DNA of 64,000 bases from the NCBI GenBank assembly GCA_044433645.1, contig JAWXTK010000002.1, positions 54,970 to 118,969 of the forward strand, written 5' to 3'. Shown here in pieces: positions 18,492 through 28,145 of this stretch (position 1 is the first letter of the stretch; every line of letters begins with the position of its first letter). The notes under the pieces were generated by a model. It did not search any database, was not told the DNA's origin, and saw nothing but the letters and a program-made list of their open reading frames with translations. The DNA comes from JAWXTK01 sp044433645 (GTDB lineage: Bacteria > Bacteroidota > Bacteroidia > Bacteroidales > Rikenellaceae). The position numbers and the translations under genes were made by a program.

Positions 18492-19865
18492 ATGAAAAAA
18501 CTAATTTTATTGTTCACGCTTTGTATGTGTTGTGTGCTAACACTTACACCAAAGCAAGCCAGTGCTCAAAGACGTGCTGCTGCGGGGATATCTACAAGAT
18601 ATACAGGACCTACAGTTGTCAGTGGTAATTTTGACCCTAAAAAATGGTTGAAAAGAATTGAAGCATCTGAAGAAGCTATTGGTTATCCTAAAAAAATGAA
18701 TCGCGCGGCTACATGGCTAGATAGAGGAGACTTTTTCCAACAAGTTTATTATGCACCTACCGAAGGGGTTTATCCTGATATGGAAGTGACAATGTTGCAA
18801 GTAATGTATGGTAAAAAATCACAAAATAAAAGAATAAACAACAAAGAAAACGTATACACAAGAATGTCTTACGAGTACTTTGATGCTTATATCTTAGACA
18901 AAAAACTAGTTTATTGGATACCAACCTGGGAGATTTCTCAGACAGCGCTTGAAACAGCAGTTGCGGCCTATCTAAAAGCCTATGAATTAGATGCTAAGCA
19001 AGAGAAAAAAATTAAAGCAGGTTTGGAGAAAATTGGTGAAACTCATAGCACATTGGCTAGTCAATATTACACAACTAACGATTCGGACAAAGCTGTAGTT
19101 GAGTTTGTTAAGGCTTATGAGACAAAACTTTTAGCTCCACTTAATATTGTTGACACAATGTCTATTTTCTATGCAGGATATATTTCAATGAATGAAGACA
19201 AACATGAACAAGCTGCTAAGTATCTTGAAATGGCTAAAGAAATAGGCAAACATAATGAGGGTGAGATCTTTATGTATTTGTTCCACTGTTATTATGCACT
19301 TAAAGACAATGCTAAAGCTATAGATATTCTACTTCAAGGAATGGTTTTATATCCAGAGAAAAAAGAACTTACAAATGCGCTTTTGGCTTTGTGTAGCACT
19401 GATGAAAACATGGATATTAAAGATGTGGAGGCTTCGATTAATAAGGCCTTAGCACTTGACCCAAATAACTCTGACCTATATAATGGTCTAGGTGGGGTAT
19501 ATGATAAGCTTGGCGACTTGGATAAAGCTATGGAATGTTTCAAAAAAGGTATAGAGCTTAAGCCTCAGGACTTTAGGAGCAACTTCAACCTTGGACTTAC
19601 TTACCTAAAAGTAGCTGATAAAATGCATGAAGACCTTAATTCTGTGAACAAAATCACGGCTAAGGAATACAACCAAAAAGTAGATGAGATTAATAAAGTT
19701 TATTTCTCATCGCTAGAGCCTCTTGAGATGGCTTTCTCTCAAAAACAAGATGATGTTGTGACAGCAGAACTTCTTAAAAATCTATATTTCCGTTTAAGAA
19801 ACGAGGACGGCATGATGGAAAAACACGAGAAGTATAAAGCTATTTACGAAGCATTGACTAAATAG
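18492..19865 (+). CDS. Secreted tetratricopeptide-repeat protein
   Basis: Function unknown. The 457-residue protein has a signal peptide (residues 1-25, likely cut after QASA) and so acts in the periplasm or cell envelope. The N-terminal part (about 30-150) is not recognised. From about residue 150 there are helical repeats. The clearest TPR units are DLYNGLGGVYDKLGDLDKAM and the following FKKGIELKPQDFRSNFNLG. TPRs suggest a scaffold or protein-binding role. It lies 38 nt after gyrA and is closed by a strong terminator at 19898-19928. No lipobox is seen. Confidence 0.85.
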   Translation: MKKLILLFTLCMCCVLTLTPKQASAQRRAAAGISTRYTGPTVVSGNFDPKKWLKRIEASEEAIGYPKKMNRAATWLDRGDFFQQVYYAPTEGVYPDMEVTMLQVMYGKKSQNKRINNKENVYTRMSYEYFDAYILDKKLVYWIPTWEISQTALETAVAAYLKAYELDAKQEKKIKAGLEKIGETHSTLASQYYTTNDSDKAVVEFVKAYETKLLAPLNIVDTMSIFYAGYISMNEDKHEQAAKYLEMAKEIGKHNEGEIFMYLFHCYYALKDNAKAIDILLQGMVLYPEKKELTNALLALCSTDENMDIKDVEASINKALALDPNNSDLYNGLGGVYDKLGDLDKAMECFKKGIELKPQDFRSNFNLGLTYLKVADKMHEDLNSVNKITAKEYNQKVDEINKVYFSSLEPLEMAFSQKQDDVVTAELLKNLYFRLRNEDGMMEKHEKYKAIYEALTK

Positions 19866-19897
19866 AAAAACTAAAAAATATCAGTTTTCAAAATTAG

Positions 19898-19928
19898 AGC
19901 GCAATATTTAATATTGCGCTTTTTTTTT
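19898..19928 (+). terminator. Rho-independent terminator after the TPR gene
   Basis: AGCGCAATAT (19898-19907) and ATATTGCGCT (19911-19920) form a perfect 10-bp stem with a 3-nt loop, followed by eight T. It ends the gyrA-TPR transcript just before the suf promoter box. Confidence 0.9.
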
Positions 19929-19943
19929 GTGGTTAGAATTTTG

Positions 19944-19951
19944 TACCTTTG
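19944..19951 (+). promoter_or_regulatory. Candidate -7 promoter box for the suf operon
   Basis: TACCTTTG matches TAnnTTTG exactly and lies 32 nt before the sufB start. A TTTG at 19926-19929 is only 14 bp upstream, closer than the usual 19-21 bp, and lies inside the T-tract of the preceding terminator, so the -33 element is uncertain. I saw no obvious iron-sulfur regulator dyad. Confidence 0.6.
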
Positions 19952-19982
19952 TGCTATATTATATAAGTTACAATAATAGAGG

Positions 19983-21425
19983 ATGAGTAAAAATCAAATT
20001 ATTAAAGAAGCTACTGAGAGAGAATATCAACACGGTTTTGTGTCTGAGATAGAGACCGAGTTGATAGAACCAGGGCTTAGTGAGGATGTGGTGAGGCTTA
20101 TTTCTAAAAAGAAACAAGAGCCAGAGTGGATGACGGAGAAAAGATTGGAGGCTTATCGCTATTGGAAAACTTTGGAGCACCCTACATGGGCACATCTAGA
20201 TATTCCAGAGATAGATTTTGAGAGCATAATTTACTATGCAGCTCCCAGAACTACACCAAAGTATGAATCTATGGATGAGGTTGATCCTGAGCTAATTGCA
20301 ACTTTTGATAAGTTGGGCATACCCTTGGAAGAGCGTATGGCCTTGGCAGGTGTTGCAGTTGATGCCGTGATGGATTCAGTTTCGGTTAAGACAACTTTTA
20401 AAGATACTTTGGCTGAGCAGGGCATAATTTTTTGCTCTATTGCTGAGGCTATTCGAGATTATCCCGATTTAATTCAACAATATTTGGGTAGTGTAGTGCC
20501 TTATCGCGACAATTTTTATGCTGCGCTAAATGCTGCTGTTTTTTCAGACGGAAGTTTCTGTTATATACCTAAGGGTGTGAAATGCCCTATGGAGCTAAGT
20601 ACATATTTTAGGATAAATGCAGCAGGTACAGGACAGTTTGAGAGAACTTTGATTGTTGCCGATGAAGGAGCATCGGTTAGCTATTTGGAAGGGTGTACAG
20701 CACCACAACGTGATGAAAATCAACTGCATGCAGCTGTCGTTGAAATAGTTATACTAAAAGATGCACAAGTAAAATACAGCACAGTGCAAAACTGGTATCC
20801 AGGCGACAAAGAGGGTAAAGGTGGAGTATATAACTTCGTGACTAAGAGAGGTTTATGTAAAGGAGAGAACGCCGTTTTATCATGGACTCAGATAGAAACT
20901 GGCTCGGCTATCACATGGAAATATCCCTCGTGTGTATTATTAGGGGACAATAGCGTTGGTGAATTTTATTCTGTTGCGTTAACAAATAATTATCAGCAGG
21001 CCGATACAGGAACTAAGATGATACACCTTGGTAAAAACACCAAAAGTAGAATTATCTCTAAAGGTATCTCTGCTGGTTACTCACAAAACAGTTATCGTGG
21101 ATTGGTAAAAGTTGGTGCAAAGGCCGAGGGTGCAAGAAACTACTCGCAATGTGATTCGCTACTTATAGGTGATAAATGTGGAGCGCACACTTTCCCTGAA
21201 ATTGAAGCTGCGTGCCCATCAGCTATTGTTGAGCATGAGGCAACTACTTCAAAAATCAGCGAAGATCAAATGTTTTATTGCAATCAACGTGGCCTATCGA
21301 GCGAAGATGCTGTGGGTTTGATTGTTGGAGGATTTGCTCGTGAGGTGATAAATAAACTGCCTATGGAATTTGCAATCGAGGCACAAAAACTGCTTTCTGT
21401 AAATTTAGAGGGTAGTGTAGGTTAA
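19983..21425 (+). CDS. sufB: Fe-S cluster assembly protein SufB
   Basis: Scaffold component of the SufBCD complex that builds and transfers Fe-S clusters in the cytoplasm. The 480-residue length and conserved segments (VPYRDNFYAALNAAVFSDGS, YIPKGVKCPMELSTYFRIN, EGCTAP) identify it. The C-terminal beta-helix region has SRIISKGISAG and EIEAACPSAIVEHEATTSKI. It heads sufB-sufC-sufD-sufS with a TACCTTTG promoter box 32 nt upstream. SufE or SufU is not adjacent and must be encoded elsewhere if used. Confidence 0.97.
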   Translation: MSKNQIIKEATEREYQHGFVSEIETELIEPGLSEDVVRLISKKKQEPEWMTEKRLEAYRYWKTLEHPTWAHLDIPEIDFESIIYYAAPRTTPKYESMDEVDPELIATFDKLGIPLEERMALAGVAVDAVMDSVSVKTTFKDTLAEQGIIFCSIAEAIRDYPDLIQQYLGSVVPYRDNFYAALNAAVFSDGSFCYIPKGVKCPMELSTYFRINAAGTGQFERTLIVADEGASVSYLEGCTAPQRDENQLHAAVVEIVILKDAQVKYSTVQNWYPGDKEGKGGVYNFVTKRGLCKGENAVLSWTQIETGSAITWKYPSCVLLGDNSVGEFYSVALTNNYQQADTGTKMIHLGKNTKSRIISKGISAGYSQNSYRGLVKVGAKAEGARNYSQCDSLLIGDKCGAHTFPEIEAACPSAIVEHEATTSKISEDQMFYCNQRGLSSEDAVGLIVGGFAREVINKLPMEFAIEAQKLLSVNLEGSVG

Positions 21426-21454
21426 TTTTTTTAGAATAATTTAAAAGCTATAAT

Positions 21455-22204
21455 ATGTTAGAAGTTAAGGATTTACACGCAAGTGTTGGTGAGAAGGAAA
21501 TCTTGAGAGGTATAAATCTTACTGTTCGCCCAGGCGAAGTACATGCTATAATGGGACCTAATGGTTCGGGCAAAAGTACTTTGGCATCTGTACTCGCGGG
21601 CAATGAGAAATTTACTGTAACAAGTGGTGAGGTTATCTTTGAAGAAGAAAATATTTTAGAAAAAACTATTGAGGACAGAGCTCGCATGGGTCTTTTCCTG
21701 GGATTTCAATATCCGGTCGAGATTCCTGGGGTTACTATGGCTAACTTCATGAAATATGCAGTTAACGAAAAACGTAAATATCATGGACAAGAGCCACTTA
21801 CGGCAGGAGAATTCTTAAAAATGATGCGCGAAAAGAGCGCCGTGGTTGAGTTAGATAAAAAAATGACTTCGCGTGCCGTGAATGAGGGATTCTCAGGAGG
21901 TGAAAAAAAGAAAAATGAGATCTTCCAAATGGCTATGCTTGATCCAAAACTAGCTATTTTGGACGAAACAGATAGTGGACTTGATATTGACGCACTTAGA
22001 ATTGTGGCTACGGGCGTTACCAAACTTCATCGCGAGGATAATGCTACGGTTGTTATTACTCACTACCAACGTTTGCTGGATTATATCGTACCTGATTTTG
22101 TTCATGTTTTGTATAAAGGACAAATTATTTACACTGGAGATAAATCTTTGGCTCTAAAACTTGAGGCTGAAGGATACGATTGGTTAATATCTGATTATCA
22201 ATAG
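21455..22204 (+). CDS. sufC: Fe-S assembly ATPase SufC
   Basis: ABC-type ATPase that drives conformational change of the SufBCD scaffold. The 249-residue protein has Walker A GPNGSGKST (34-42), the Q-loop in LGFQYPVEIPGV, the ABC signature FSGGEKKKNEI, Walker B LAILDETDSGLD and the H-loop TVVITHYQR. It contains no membrane segment, as expected. It lies 29 nt after sufB and 3 nt before sufD. Confidence 0.97.
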   Translation: MLEVKDLHASVGEKEILRGINLTVRPGEVHAIMGPNGSGKSTLASVLAGNEKFTVTSGEVIFEEENILEKTIEDRARMGLFLGFQYPVEIPGVTMANFMKYAVNEKRKYHGQEPLTAGEFLKMMREKSAVVELDKKMTSRAVNEGFSGGEKKKNEIFQMAMLDPKLAILDETDSGLDIDALRIVATGVTKLHREDNATVVITHYQRLLDYIVPDFVHVLYKGQIIYTGDKSLALKLEAEGYDWLISDYQ

Positions 22205-22207
22205 ATT

Positions 22208-23461
22208 ATGGGAGAATTAGAGAAATATTTTGCGCAAACATATTTGGAGCAGAGCAGTGAGATAGGCGAAAAATTTCCTCTCTGGTTTAACTCCATGCGC
22301 CGAAGTAGTGCCGATTATCTTTCGCTTATAGATACTCCTGCAAAAAAAGATTATCTTAGTGATTTAAGCGAACTTATTACTTTAGGTAAAGCTAGTCAAA
22401 ATGTTCAGTTACAAGAAGTTGACTTCCCATTTGATAGTGTGAGATTAAGCATGACAAATGGCGTGATAGACCCTAGTTTAACAGATTGTGATAATAATTT
22501 GGTTTATGGTGCACTGTCTGTGGCTTGTGTAGATTACGAAAGCGAGGTTAAAGCATATTTTAACTCAGTCTCAGAGGATAAATCAAATTATATATCTGCA
22601 TTAACAAGTGCTTTTATGCGCGAAGGTGCATTTATTTTGGTGAAAAAGGATGCTAAAATCGAAAAACCTATCGTGATAGATAATTTTTATACAAATTCTA
22701 ATGAAAATAATTTTGCTCGCACATTAATTATTGTTGAGAGTGGGGCAGAGGTTGATATTATTGTTCGCCACTTTATCGCTGGAGGATTTAGTGCTCATAC
22801 GCGCGAATTAATAGTAAACGAGGGTGCAAAAGTTAACCTAACGGAGTATGTAGATTCATGCTCTGACGGTGTTTTGATGCAGTCAAACCATTCATCACAA
22901 AAACAAGAGAGCGAAAATAATGTTGTATTTATAAATTCTGGGGCTAAATATCTTTCTTTAGATTATAGCGTACAACTACTTGAAAAACAAGCAAATAGCA
23001 CGATTAAAGGACTGTATTTAGTTGGCGAAAATCAAAAATCTGTGGTTAATGTAAACATGAACCACCTGGAAATAGACTGTAAAAGTGATGAACTTATTAA
23101 AGGACTTGCAGCCAAAAACGGTATAGGCTCATTTGCTGGCAGAATTTATGTTGCGCCCAAGGCTCAGCGAACTTCAGCATCTCAGCAAAGTAGGAATATT
23201 ATGCTTAGCGAAAAGGCAAAAATTTACACTAAACCTCAGCTCGAGATTTATGCCGATGATGTGAAATGTAATCATGGTGCGACGATAGGCCAGATGAACG
23301 ATGAGGCGATTTATTATATGCGCCAACGTGGAATTTCTGAGTTGGATGCTCGTAAATTGCAACTTTCGGGCTTTGTGAATGATATCGTCTCAAATATTAA
23401 ACAAGAAGAATTAGCAGCTTATTTTTATCAAAATATTGCTGTTAAAATAGATGAATTATAG
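22208..23461 (+). CDS. sufD: Fe-S assembly protein SufD
   Basis: Partner of SufB in the scaffold heterodimer. The 417-residue protein shows the shared SufB/SufD beta-helix core and the C-terminal signature ADDVKCNHGATIGQMNDEAI followed by YYMRQRGISELDARKL. The N-terminal part is more divergent, as usual for SufD. The start at 22208 follows the sufC stop by 3 nt, and sufS begins 5 nt after its stop. Confidence 0.96.
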   Translation: MGELEKYFAQTYLEQSSEIGEKFPLWFNSMRRSSADYLSLIDTPAKKDYLSDLSELITLGKASQNVQLQEVDFPFDSVRLSMTNGVIDPSLTDCDNNLVYGALSVACVDYESEVKAYFNSVSEDKSNYISALTSAFMREGAFILVKKDAKIEKPIVIDNFYTNSNENNFARTLIIVESGAEVDIIVRHFIAGGFSAHTRELIVNEGAKVNLTEYVDSCSDGVLMQSNHSSQKQESENNVVFINSGAKYLSLDYSVQLLEKQANSTIKGLYLVGENQKSVVNVNMNHLEIDCKSDELIKGLAAKNGIGSFAGRIYVAPKAQRTSASQQSRNIMLSEKAKIYTKPQLEIYADDVKCNHGATIGQMNDEAIYYMRQRGISELDARKLQLSGFVNDIVSNIKQEELAAYFYQNIAVKIDEL

Positions 23462-23466
23462 GAATT

Positions 23467-24687
23467 ATGTTTGATGTGCAAAAAGTAAGAGAGGATTTTC
23501 CACTTATATCAGAGACTAAAATTTATGGTAAGCCTTTGATATATTTTGATAGTGCTGCCACAGCACAAAAGCCTCAGTGTGTGATAGATAAGATAGATTA
23601 TATGCACAAAGAGTTGAACTCAAATATTCATCGTGGAGTGCATTATATGAGCGAGATGGCTACCAGCGAATACGAAAATGCTCGCGAAAAGGTCAGAGCT
23701 TTTATTAATGCAGAACACTCTAGCGAAATAGTGTTTACCTCGGGAGCTACGGCATCACTAAATACTGTGGCATATAGTTTTTCTGAGAAATACTTTAAGT
23801 CCGGGGGAAATGTTATCCTTAGTGAAATGGAACACCACTCTAATATTGTGCCTTGGCAAATTTGTGCCCAGCGTAAAGGGGTAGAGATTAGAGTTTTGCC
23901 AGTGGACGATAGTGGCGAGTTGATGATAGAAAAACTAGATGAGTTAATAGACGAAAATACTCACATAGTTTCTGTTTCACAATGCTCAAATGTGCTTGGC
24001 ACTCAGGCAGATATAGCACAAATTTGCAGAATAGCACACAGTAAAAATGTGCCCGTAACAGTTGACGGATGCCAAGGAATTGTTCATTCTTGGGCAGATG
24101 TCAGAGCTATGGATTGTGATTTTTATGCTTTTTCGGCACACAAATTATATGGTCCAACAGGCTCGGGGGTTTTGTATGGTAAAAAGAAATTTTTAGATGA
24201 ATTACCTCCGTTTTTTGGTGGTGGCGAAATGATAGATACAGTGAGTTTTAGTGGCACAACTTACGCTAAAGCACCACTTAAGTTTGAGGCCGGCACACCT
24301 AATTATATAGGAGCAATAGGCTTGGGTGCTGCGATAGATTACTTAAATTCGTTTGATAAGGCTGAAATTCACGCTCACGAGAAAATGTTGCTTGACTATG
24401 CAACTCAGCAGATTTCTAAGATAGAAGATCTAGAAATTTATGGCACAACCGAGAATAAATGCAGTATTATATCCTTTAATGTCAAGGGTTTACACGCTTA
24501 CGATATAGGAATGATACTAGATAAATTAGCCATTGCAATACGAACTGGCAACCACTGTGCAGAACCACTTATGAATCGTTTTGGCATAAATGGAACCTGC
24601 CGAGCTTCGTTTGCGATGTATAACACTATGCAAGAAATTGATGAATTTATTAAGGCTTTAGACAGAGCCGTTAAAATGTTAAAATAA
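23467..24687 (+). CDS. sufS: Cysteine desulfurase SufS
   Basis: PLP enzyme that takes sulfur from L-cysteine for Fe-S assembly. The 406-residue class V aminotransferase fold has the PLP lysine Lys226 in SAHKLYGPTG and the persulfide cysteine Cys364 in RTGNHCAEPLM, which marks the type II (SufS) form. Other landmarks are DSAATAQKP, NSNIHRGVH and TSGATASLN. It closes sufBCDS; tmk starts 1 nt after its stop. Confidence 0.97.
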   Translation: MFDVQKVREDFPLISETKIYGKPLIYFDSAATAQKPQCVIDKIDYMHKELNSNIHRGVHYMSEMATSEYENAREKVRAFINAEHSSEIVFTSGATASLNTVAYSFSEKYFKSGGNVILSEMEHHSNIVPWQICAQRKGVEIRVLPVDDSGELMIEKLDELIDENTHIVSVSQCSNVLGTQADIAQICRIAHSKNVPVTVDGCQGIVHSWADVRAMDCDFYAFSAHKLYGPTGSGVLYGKKKFLDELPPFFGGGEMIDTVSFSGTTYAKAPLKFEAGTPNYIGAIGLGAAIDYLNSFDKAEIHAHEKMLLDYATQQISKIEDLEIYGTTENKCSIISFNVKGLHAYDIGMILDKLAIAIRTGNHCAEPLMNRFGINGTCRASFAMYNTMQEIDEFIKALDRAVKMLK

Positions 24688-24688
24688 T

Positions 24689-25366
24689 ATGCCTTTTATC
24701 TCACTCGAAGGACTTGATGGAGCTGGTAAATCGACACAGATTGCGTTGATTAAGAGCTACTTAGAAAATATTGGAAAGGAATTTGAATATCTCCATTTTC
24801 CTAGATTTGATGCGCCTATTTATGGCGAAATGATAGCTCGTTTTTTGCGTGGAGAACTTGGTGCGCTTGAGAATGTTGATCCTTATGTGGTTGCGATGCT
24901 TTATGCAGGTGACAGGAAAGATGCAAGTGAGATGGTAAATAAGTGGATAGCAGAGGGGAAATTTGTGTTAATTGACAGATATGTTTACTCAAATATTGCC
25001 TACCAATGTGCTAAGTTAGAGAGTGTTAAGGCATCTGAGCTAAAGCAATGGATTATCAACTTAGAATACGAATACAATAAAATTCCTAAGCCCGAATTAT
25101 CAATATTTTTGGATGTTCCCTTTGCCTTTACTCAAAAAAAATTGACTTCTACGCGTGAGGGCGACGACAGAGATTATTTAAAAGGTGCTGATGATATTCA
25201 TGAATCATCGCTAGAATTACAACGTAAAGTTCGTCAAGTTTACTTAGATTCAGCTGCGCAAGACTCTGATTTTCATGTGATTGATTGCAGTAATGGGCTA
25301 GAAAGCATGGATACACCCGAAAATATTTTTAGTAGAATAATAAAACTTATCGAGCCAATTTTATAA
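24689..25366 (+). CDS. tmk: Thymidylate kinase
   Basis: Phosphorylates dTMP to dTDP with ATP. The 225-residue protein has the P-loop EGLDGAGKST (7-16) and the DR(Y/H) motif in LIDRYVYSNIAYQ. The lid region has TSTREGDDRDYLKG. It is embedded in the suf transcript (1-nt gap from sufS) and overlaps the next gene by one base (TAATG), so it is probably co-expressed with Fe-S assembly. No functional link between the two is obvious. Confidence 0.94.
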   Translation: MPFISLEGLDGAGKSTQIALIKSYLENIGKEFEYLHFPRFDAPIYGEMIARFLRGELGALENVDPYVVAMLYAGDRKDASEMVNKWIAEGKFVLIDRYVYSNIAYQCAKLESVKASELKQWIINLEYEYNKIPKPELSIFLDVPFAFTQKKLTSTREGDDRDYLKGADDIHESSLELQRKVRQVYLDSAAQDSDFHVIDCSNGLESMDTPENIFSRIIKLIEPIL

Positions 25367-26373
25367 TGAAAATCTTAGCGCGCATATTCTTAGGGCTTGT
25401 TTTCGTTTTCTCAGGATTTGTGAAAGCGATAGACCCATGGGGTGGTGCGATTAAAATAGGAGACTACTTAACGGCATTCTCGCTAGATTATTTTTTATTT
25501 TTAGATTTTCCTCTTGCGGTTACACTTTCAAGTTTTGAACTTTGTTTAGGTTTGATGCTTATTTTGGGTCTTGCTAGCAAGATTACAGCTAAATTAACTT
25601 TTATTTTTATGAGTTTCTTTACTGTTTTAACCTTAGTTATTGCACTTACAAATCCCGTATCAGACTGTGGATGTTTTGGCGACGCTGTAAAACTAACAAA
25701 CTGGCAAACATTCCTTAAAAACGCTGTAATTCTCTTACCTTTAAGTATTTATACTTTAAAAAATGCTAAGAATAATAAGCAAAAATTATACTTATTAGTT
25801 CTTCTTCTACCTGGAATACTTCTAAATATCTACTCATATTTTTACCTGCCTATAATAGATTTTAGACCTTATAAAATAGGGGTGGATATTGCTGAGGATA
25901 TGAAACATACAGGGGCTAAATCGAGTATTACAACACTTATTTACAAAAATATTAACACGGGTGAAAATAAAGAATTTTCCCTCGCGGACACGACTTGGTA
26001 CGACGAAAATACATGGGAATACGTTGATACTAAGATAGTTGCAGTAAACCAAAACACTTTACCTAAAATACAAAACTTTTCTATCTATAACAACCAGGGT
26101 GATTTTACAGATGATATTTTATCAAAAGATGAGATAATAATTTTAGCACTAACAGATATCAACAAAGCCAAGGAAAGTTACTTAGAAAAAGCAGATAAAA
26201 ATGTTGAGAAGATAATAATAACAACCAGTGCAAAAGCTCCATATGAGTGGACGCAAATACCTGTTTATAAAATAGATGCAACGACACTAAAAACTATAGT
26301 AAGGGCAAAAAATGCTGTAATTCACCTGAAAAACGGAGTTATAATAGATAAAAAAAACCTTCTTACTTTATAG
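25366..26373 (+). CDS. DoxX/MauE-like membrane protein with extended C-terminal domain
   Basis: Integral membrane protein of the DoxX-like (MauE) type, role unknown, possibly linked to thiol redox chemistry as inferred for MauE relatives. The N-terminal 150 residues hold about four membrane segments, with DPWGGAIKIGDYL near the start and a CGCFGDA motif at 101-107. The C-terminal part (about 170-335) is soluble and may resemble a thioredoxin-like fold, but it lacks a CXXC motif. It is the last gene of the suf-tmk transcript, and its last codons are part of a terminator hairpin. Confidence 0.75.
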   Translation: MKILARIFLGLVFVFSGFVKAIDPWGGAIKIGDYLTAFSLDYFLFLDFPLAVTLSSFELCLGLMLILGLASKITAKLTFIFMSFFTVLTLVIALTNPVSDCGCFGDAVKLTNWQTFLKNAVILLPLSIYTLKNAKNNKQKLYLLVLLLPGILLNIYSYFYLPIIDFRPYKIGVDIAEDMKHTGAKSSITTLIYKNINTGENKEFSLADTTWYDENTWEYVDTKIVAVNQNTLPKIQNFSIYNNQGDFTDDILSKDEIIILALTDINKAKESYLEKADKNVEKIIITTSAKAPYEWTQIPVYKIDATTLKTIVRAKNAVIHLKNGVIIDKKNLLTL

Positions 26374-26387
26374 GTAAGAAGGTTTTT
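26353..26387. terminator. Bidirectional terminator overlapping the DoxX-like gene end
   Basis: A perfect 14-bp inverted repeat (26353-26366 and 26374-26387) with a 7-nt loop carries T-rich ends in both directions. It lies between the convergent DoxX-like gene and the phosphohexomutase. The left arm encodes the last sense codons of the DoxX-like gene, and the stop codon sits in the loop-proximal region. Confidence 0.88.
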
Positions 26388-26408
26388 AATATCCATAAAA
26401 TCAGCATT

Positions 26409-28145
26409 TTAGATTAGCTCCAATTCTTTTTTGATAGATTCAATTTTAGCATCCAACTGAGCATTTACCTCGTCGAATTTCTCTTTACAACAAAGTGGTG
26501 CGCAAACTCCGAAATAGAACTTAATTTTGGGCTCAGTGCCCGAAGGACGAACCGAGATAATAGTTCCGTCGGCTGTGATAAATTGCAACACATTAGAGCG
26601 CTCTATATTAATAGGTGTGCACATTCCTGTCGAAAAACATTTTTGAACACCAGTTTGATAGTCTTTGATGCATTCGATTTTAGACCCTCCAAGCTCCACT
26701 GGTGGGTTCTCACGGAAAGAAGTCATCATCTGTGCAATTTCTTCTTGGCCAGCTTTGCCTTTACGAACAACAGACACAAGATTTTCTTTGTATAGGCCGT
26801 ATTCTAAGTACATTTTTTGAAGCATATCATACAAGGTCATGCCTTCGCCTTTTGCCCAAGCAGCAGCCTCTGCAGCTAAGCTACAAGCACTTACAGCATC
26901 TTTATCACGAACGAAGTCACCTGCTAGGAATCCAAAGCTTTCTTCGCCGCCACCAATATATTCTTTAGGTGTGCCTTCATTGTCGCGTATGATTTCAGCG
27001 ATATATTTAAAACCAGTTAAACAATCATAATACTCTACGCCAAATGATTTAGCGATTTTTGGTATCATCTCAGAAGTCACGATAGTTTTTACGATATATT
27101 GATTGCCGTTAATCTTGCCAAGTTCACTCCAGCGACGCATCATGTAATATATAAGTAGGGCGTAAGTTTGATTGCCATTTAGTAATACATATTCGCCTTT
27201 ATCGTCCTTAATCGCAATACCAACACGGTCAGCATCAGGGTCTGTGGCAATAACAAGCTCTGCATCACGCTCTTTGGCCAAATCCAAAGCCATTTTCATA
27301 GTAGCTCTTTCTTCTGGATTAGGAGAGATTACAGTTGGAAAGTTTCCGTCAACTACGCTTTGCTCGGCAACTAATTCAACATTAGTGAAGCCGAAACTTT
27401 TAAGTGATTCAGGAACTAAAACAACTCCTGTACCATGAATAGGAGTGTAAATAATTTTCATGTCATGGTATTTTTTCACTGCATTAGGCGAAAGAGAAAG
27501 AGTTTTTACTTTAGATAAATAAATTTCATCAAACTTGCTGTCAAGAATTGTGATGTTTTCGGCATTTAGTCCCGACAAAACTTGAGAAGGCGATGTAATT
27601 TTGCCAACTTCCTCAATAATGTTTTTGTCGTGTGGAGGTGTAACTTGCGCTCCATCTTCCCAATAAGCTTTGTAACCATTGTACTCTTTTGGGTTGTGAG
27701 ATGCCGTAACAACGACCCCACTTTTACAGCCTAATTCCCTGATTGCAAAGCTTAATTCTGGGGTAGGACGCAGACTATCAAATAGATAGACCTTAAAGCC
27801 ATTTGATGCAAAAATATCAGCTACTTTTTCCGAGAAAAGTCTACTGTTATTTCTACTGTCGTGAGCCACAGCAACTTTGATCTCTTGGCCTTTAAAATTC
27901 TCCTTTAAATAATTTGCCAAACCTTGAGTTGCCATACCTACTGTATAGATATTCATACGATTTGTACCAACTCCCATGATGCCCCTTAGGCCACCTGTTC
28001 CGAACTCCAAGTCTCTATAAAAGCTCTCGGTTAGCTCAGCTAAATCATTGTTAATCAAGCTCTTAACTTGTTTTTTTGTTTCATCATCGAATGCTCCGTC
28101 TAACCAGACTTGAGCTCTTTCTAATATTAATTTGTCAATTTCCAT
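26409..28145 (-). CDS. Phosphoglucomutase/phosphomannomutase family
   Basis: Alpha-phosphohexomutase that moves phosphate between C1 and C6 of a hexose. The 578-residue length fits the PgmB/phospho-sugar mutase branch found in Bacteroidota and Firmicutes. The phosphoserine is Ser149 in VVTASHNPKEYNGYK, the metal-binding loop is ATDPDADRVG (Asp302, Asp304, Asp306), the sugar loop is GGGEESFG, and the phosphate-binding loop is RPSGTEPKIKFY. Glucose- versus mannose-phosphate specificity cannot be read from sequence. It is monocistronic on the minus strand, sharing a bidirectional terminator with the suf operon. Confidence 0.93.
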   Translation of the reverse strand: MEIDKLILERAQVWLDGAFDDETKKQVKSLINNDLAELTESFYRDLEFGTGGLRGIMGVGTNRMNIYTVGMATQGLANYLKENFKGQEIKVAVAHDSRNNSRLFSEKVADIFASNGFKVYLFDSLRPTPELSFAIRELGCKSGVVVTASHNPKEYNGYKAYWEDGAQVTPPHDKNIIEEVGKITSPSQVLSGLNAENITILDSKFDEIYLSKVKTLSLSPNAVKKYHDMKIIYTPIHGTGVVLVPESLKSFGFTNVELVAEQSVVDGNFPTVISPNPEERATMKMALDLAKERDAELVIATDPDADRVGIAIKDDKGEYVLLNGNQTYALLIYYMMRRWSELGKINGNQYIVKTIVTSEMIPKIAKSFGVEYYDCLTGFKYIAEIIRDNEGTPKEYIGGGEESFGFLAGDFVRDKDAVSACSLAAEAAAWAKGEGMTLYDMLQKMYLEYGLYKENLVSVVRKGKAGQEEIAQMMTSFRENPPVELGGSKIECIKDYQTGVQKCFSTGMCTPINIERSNVLQFITADGTIISVRPSGTEPKIKFYFGVCAPLCCKEKFDEVNAQLDAKIESIKKELELI

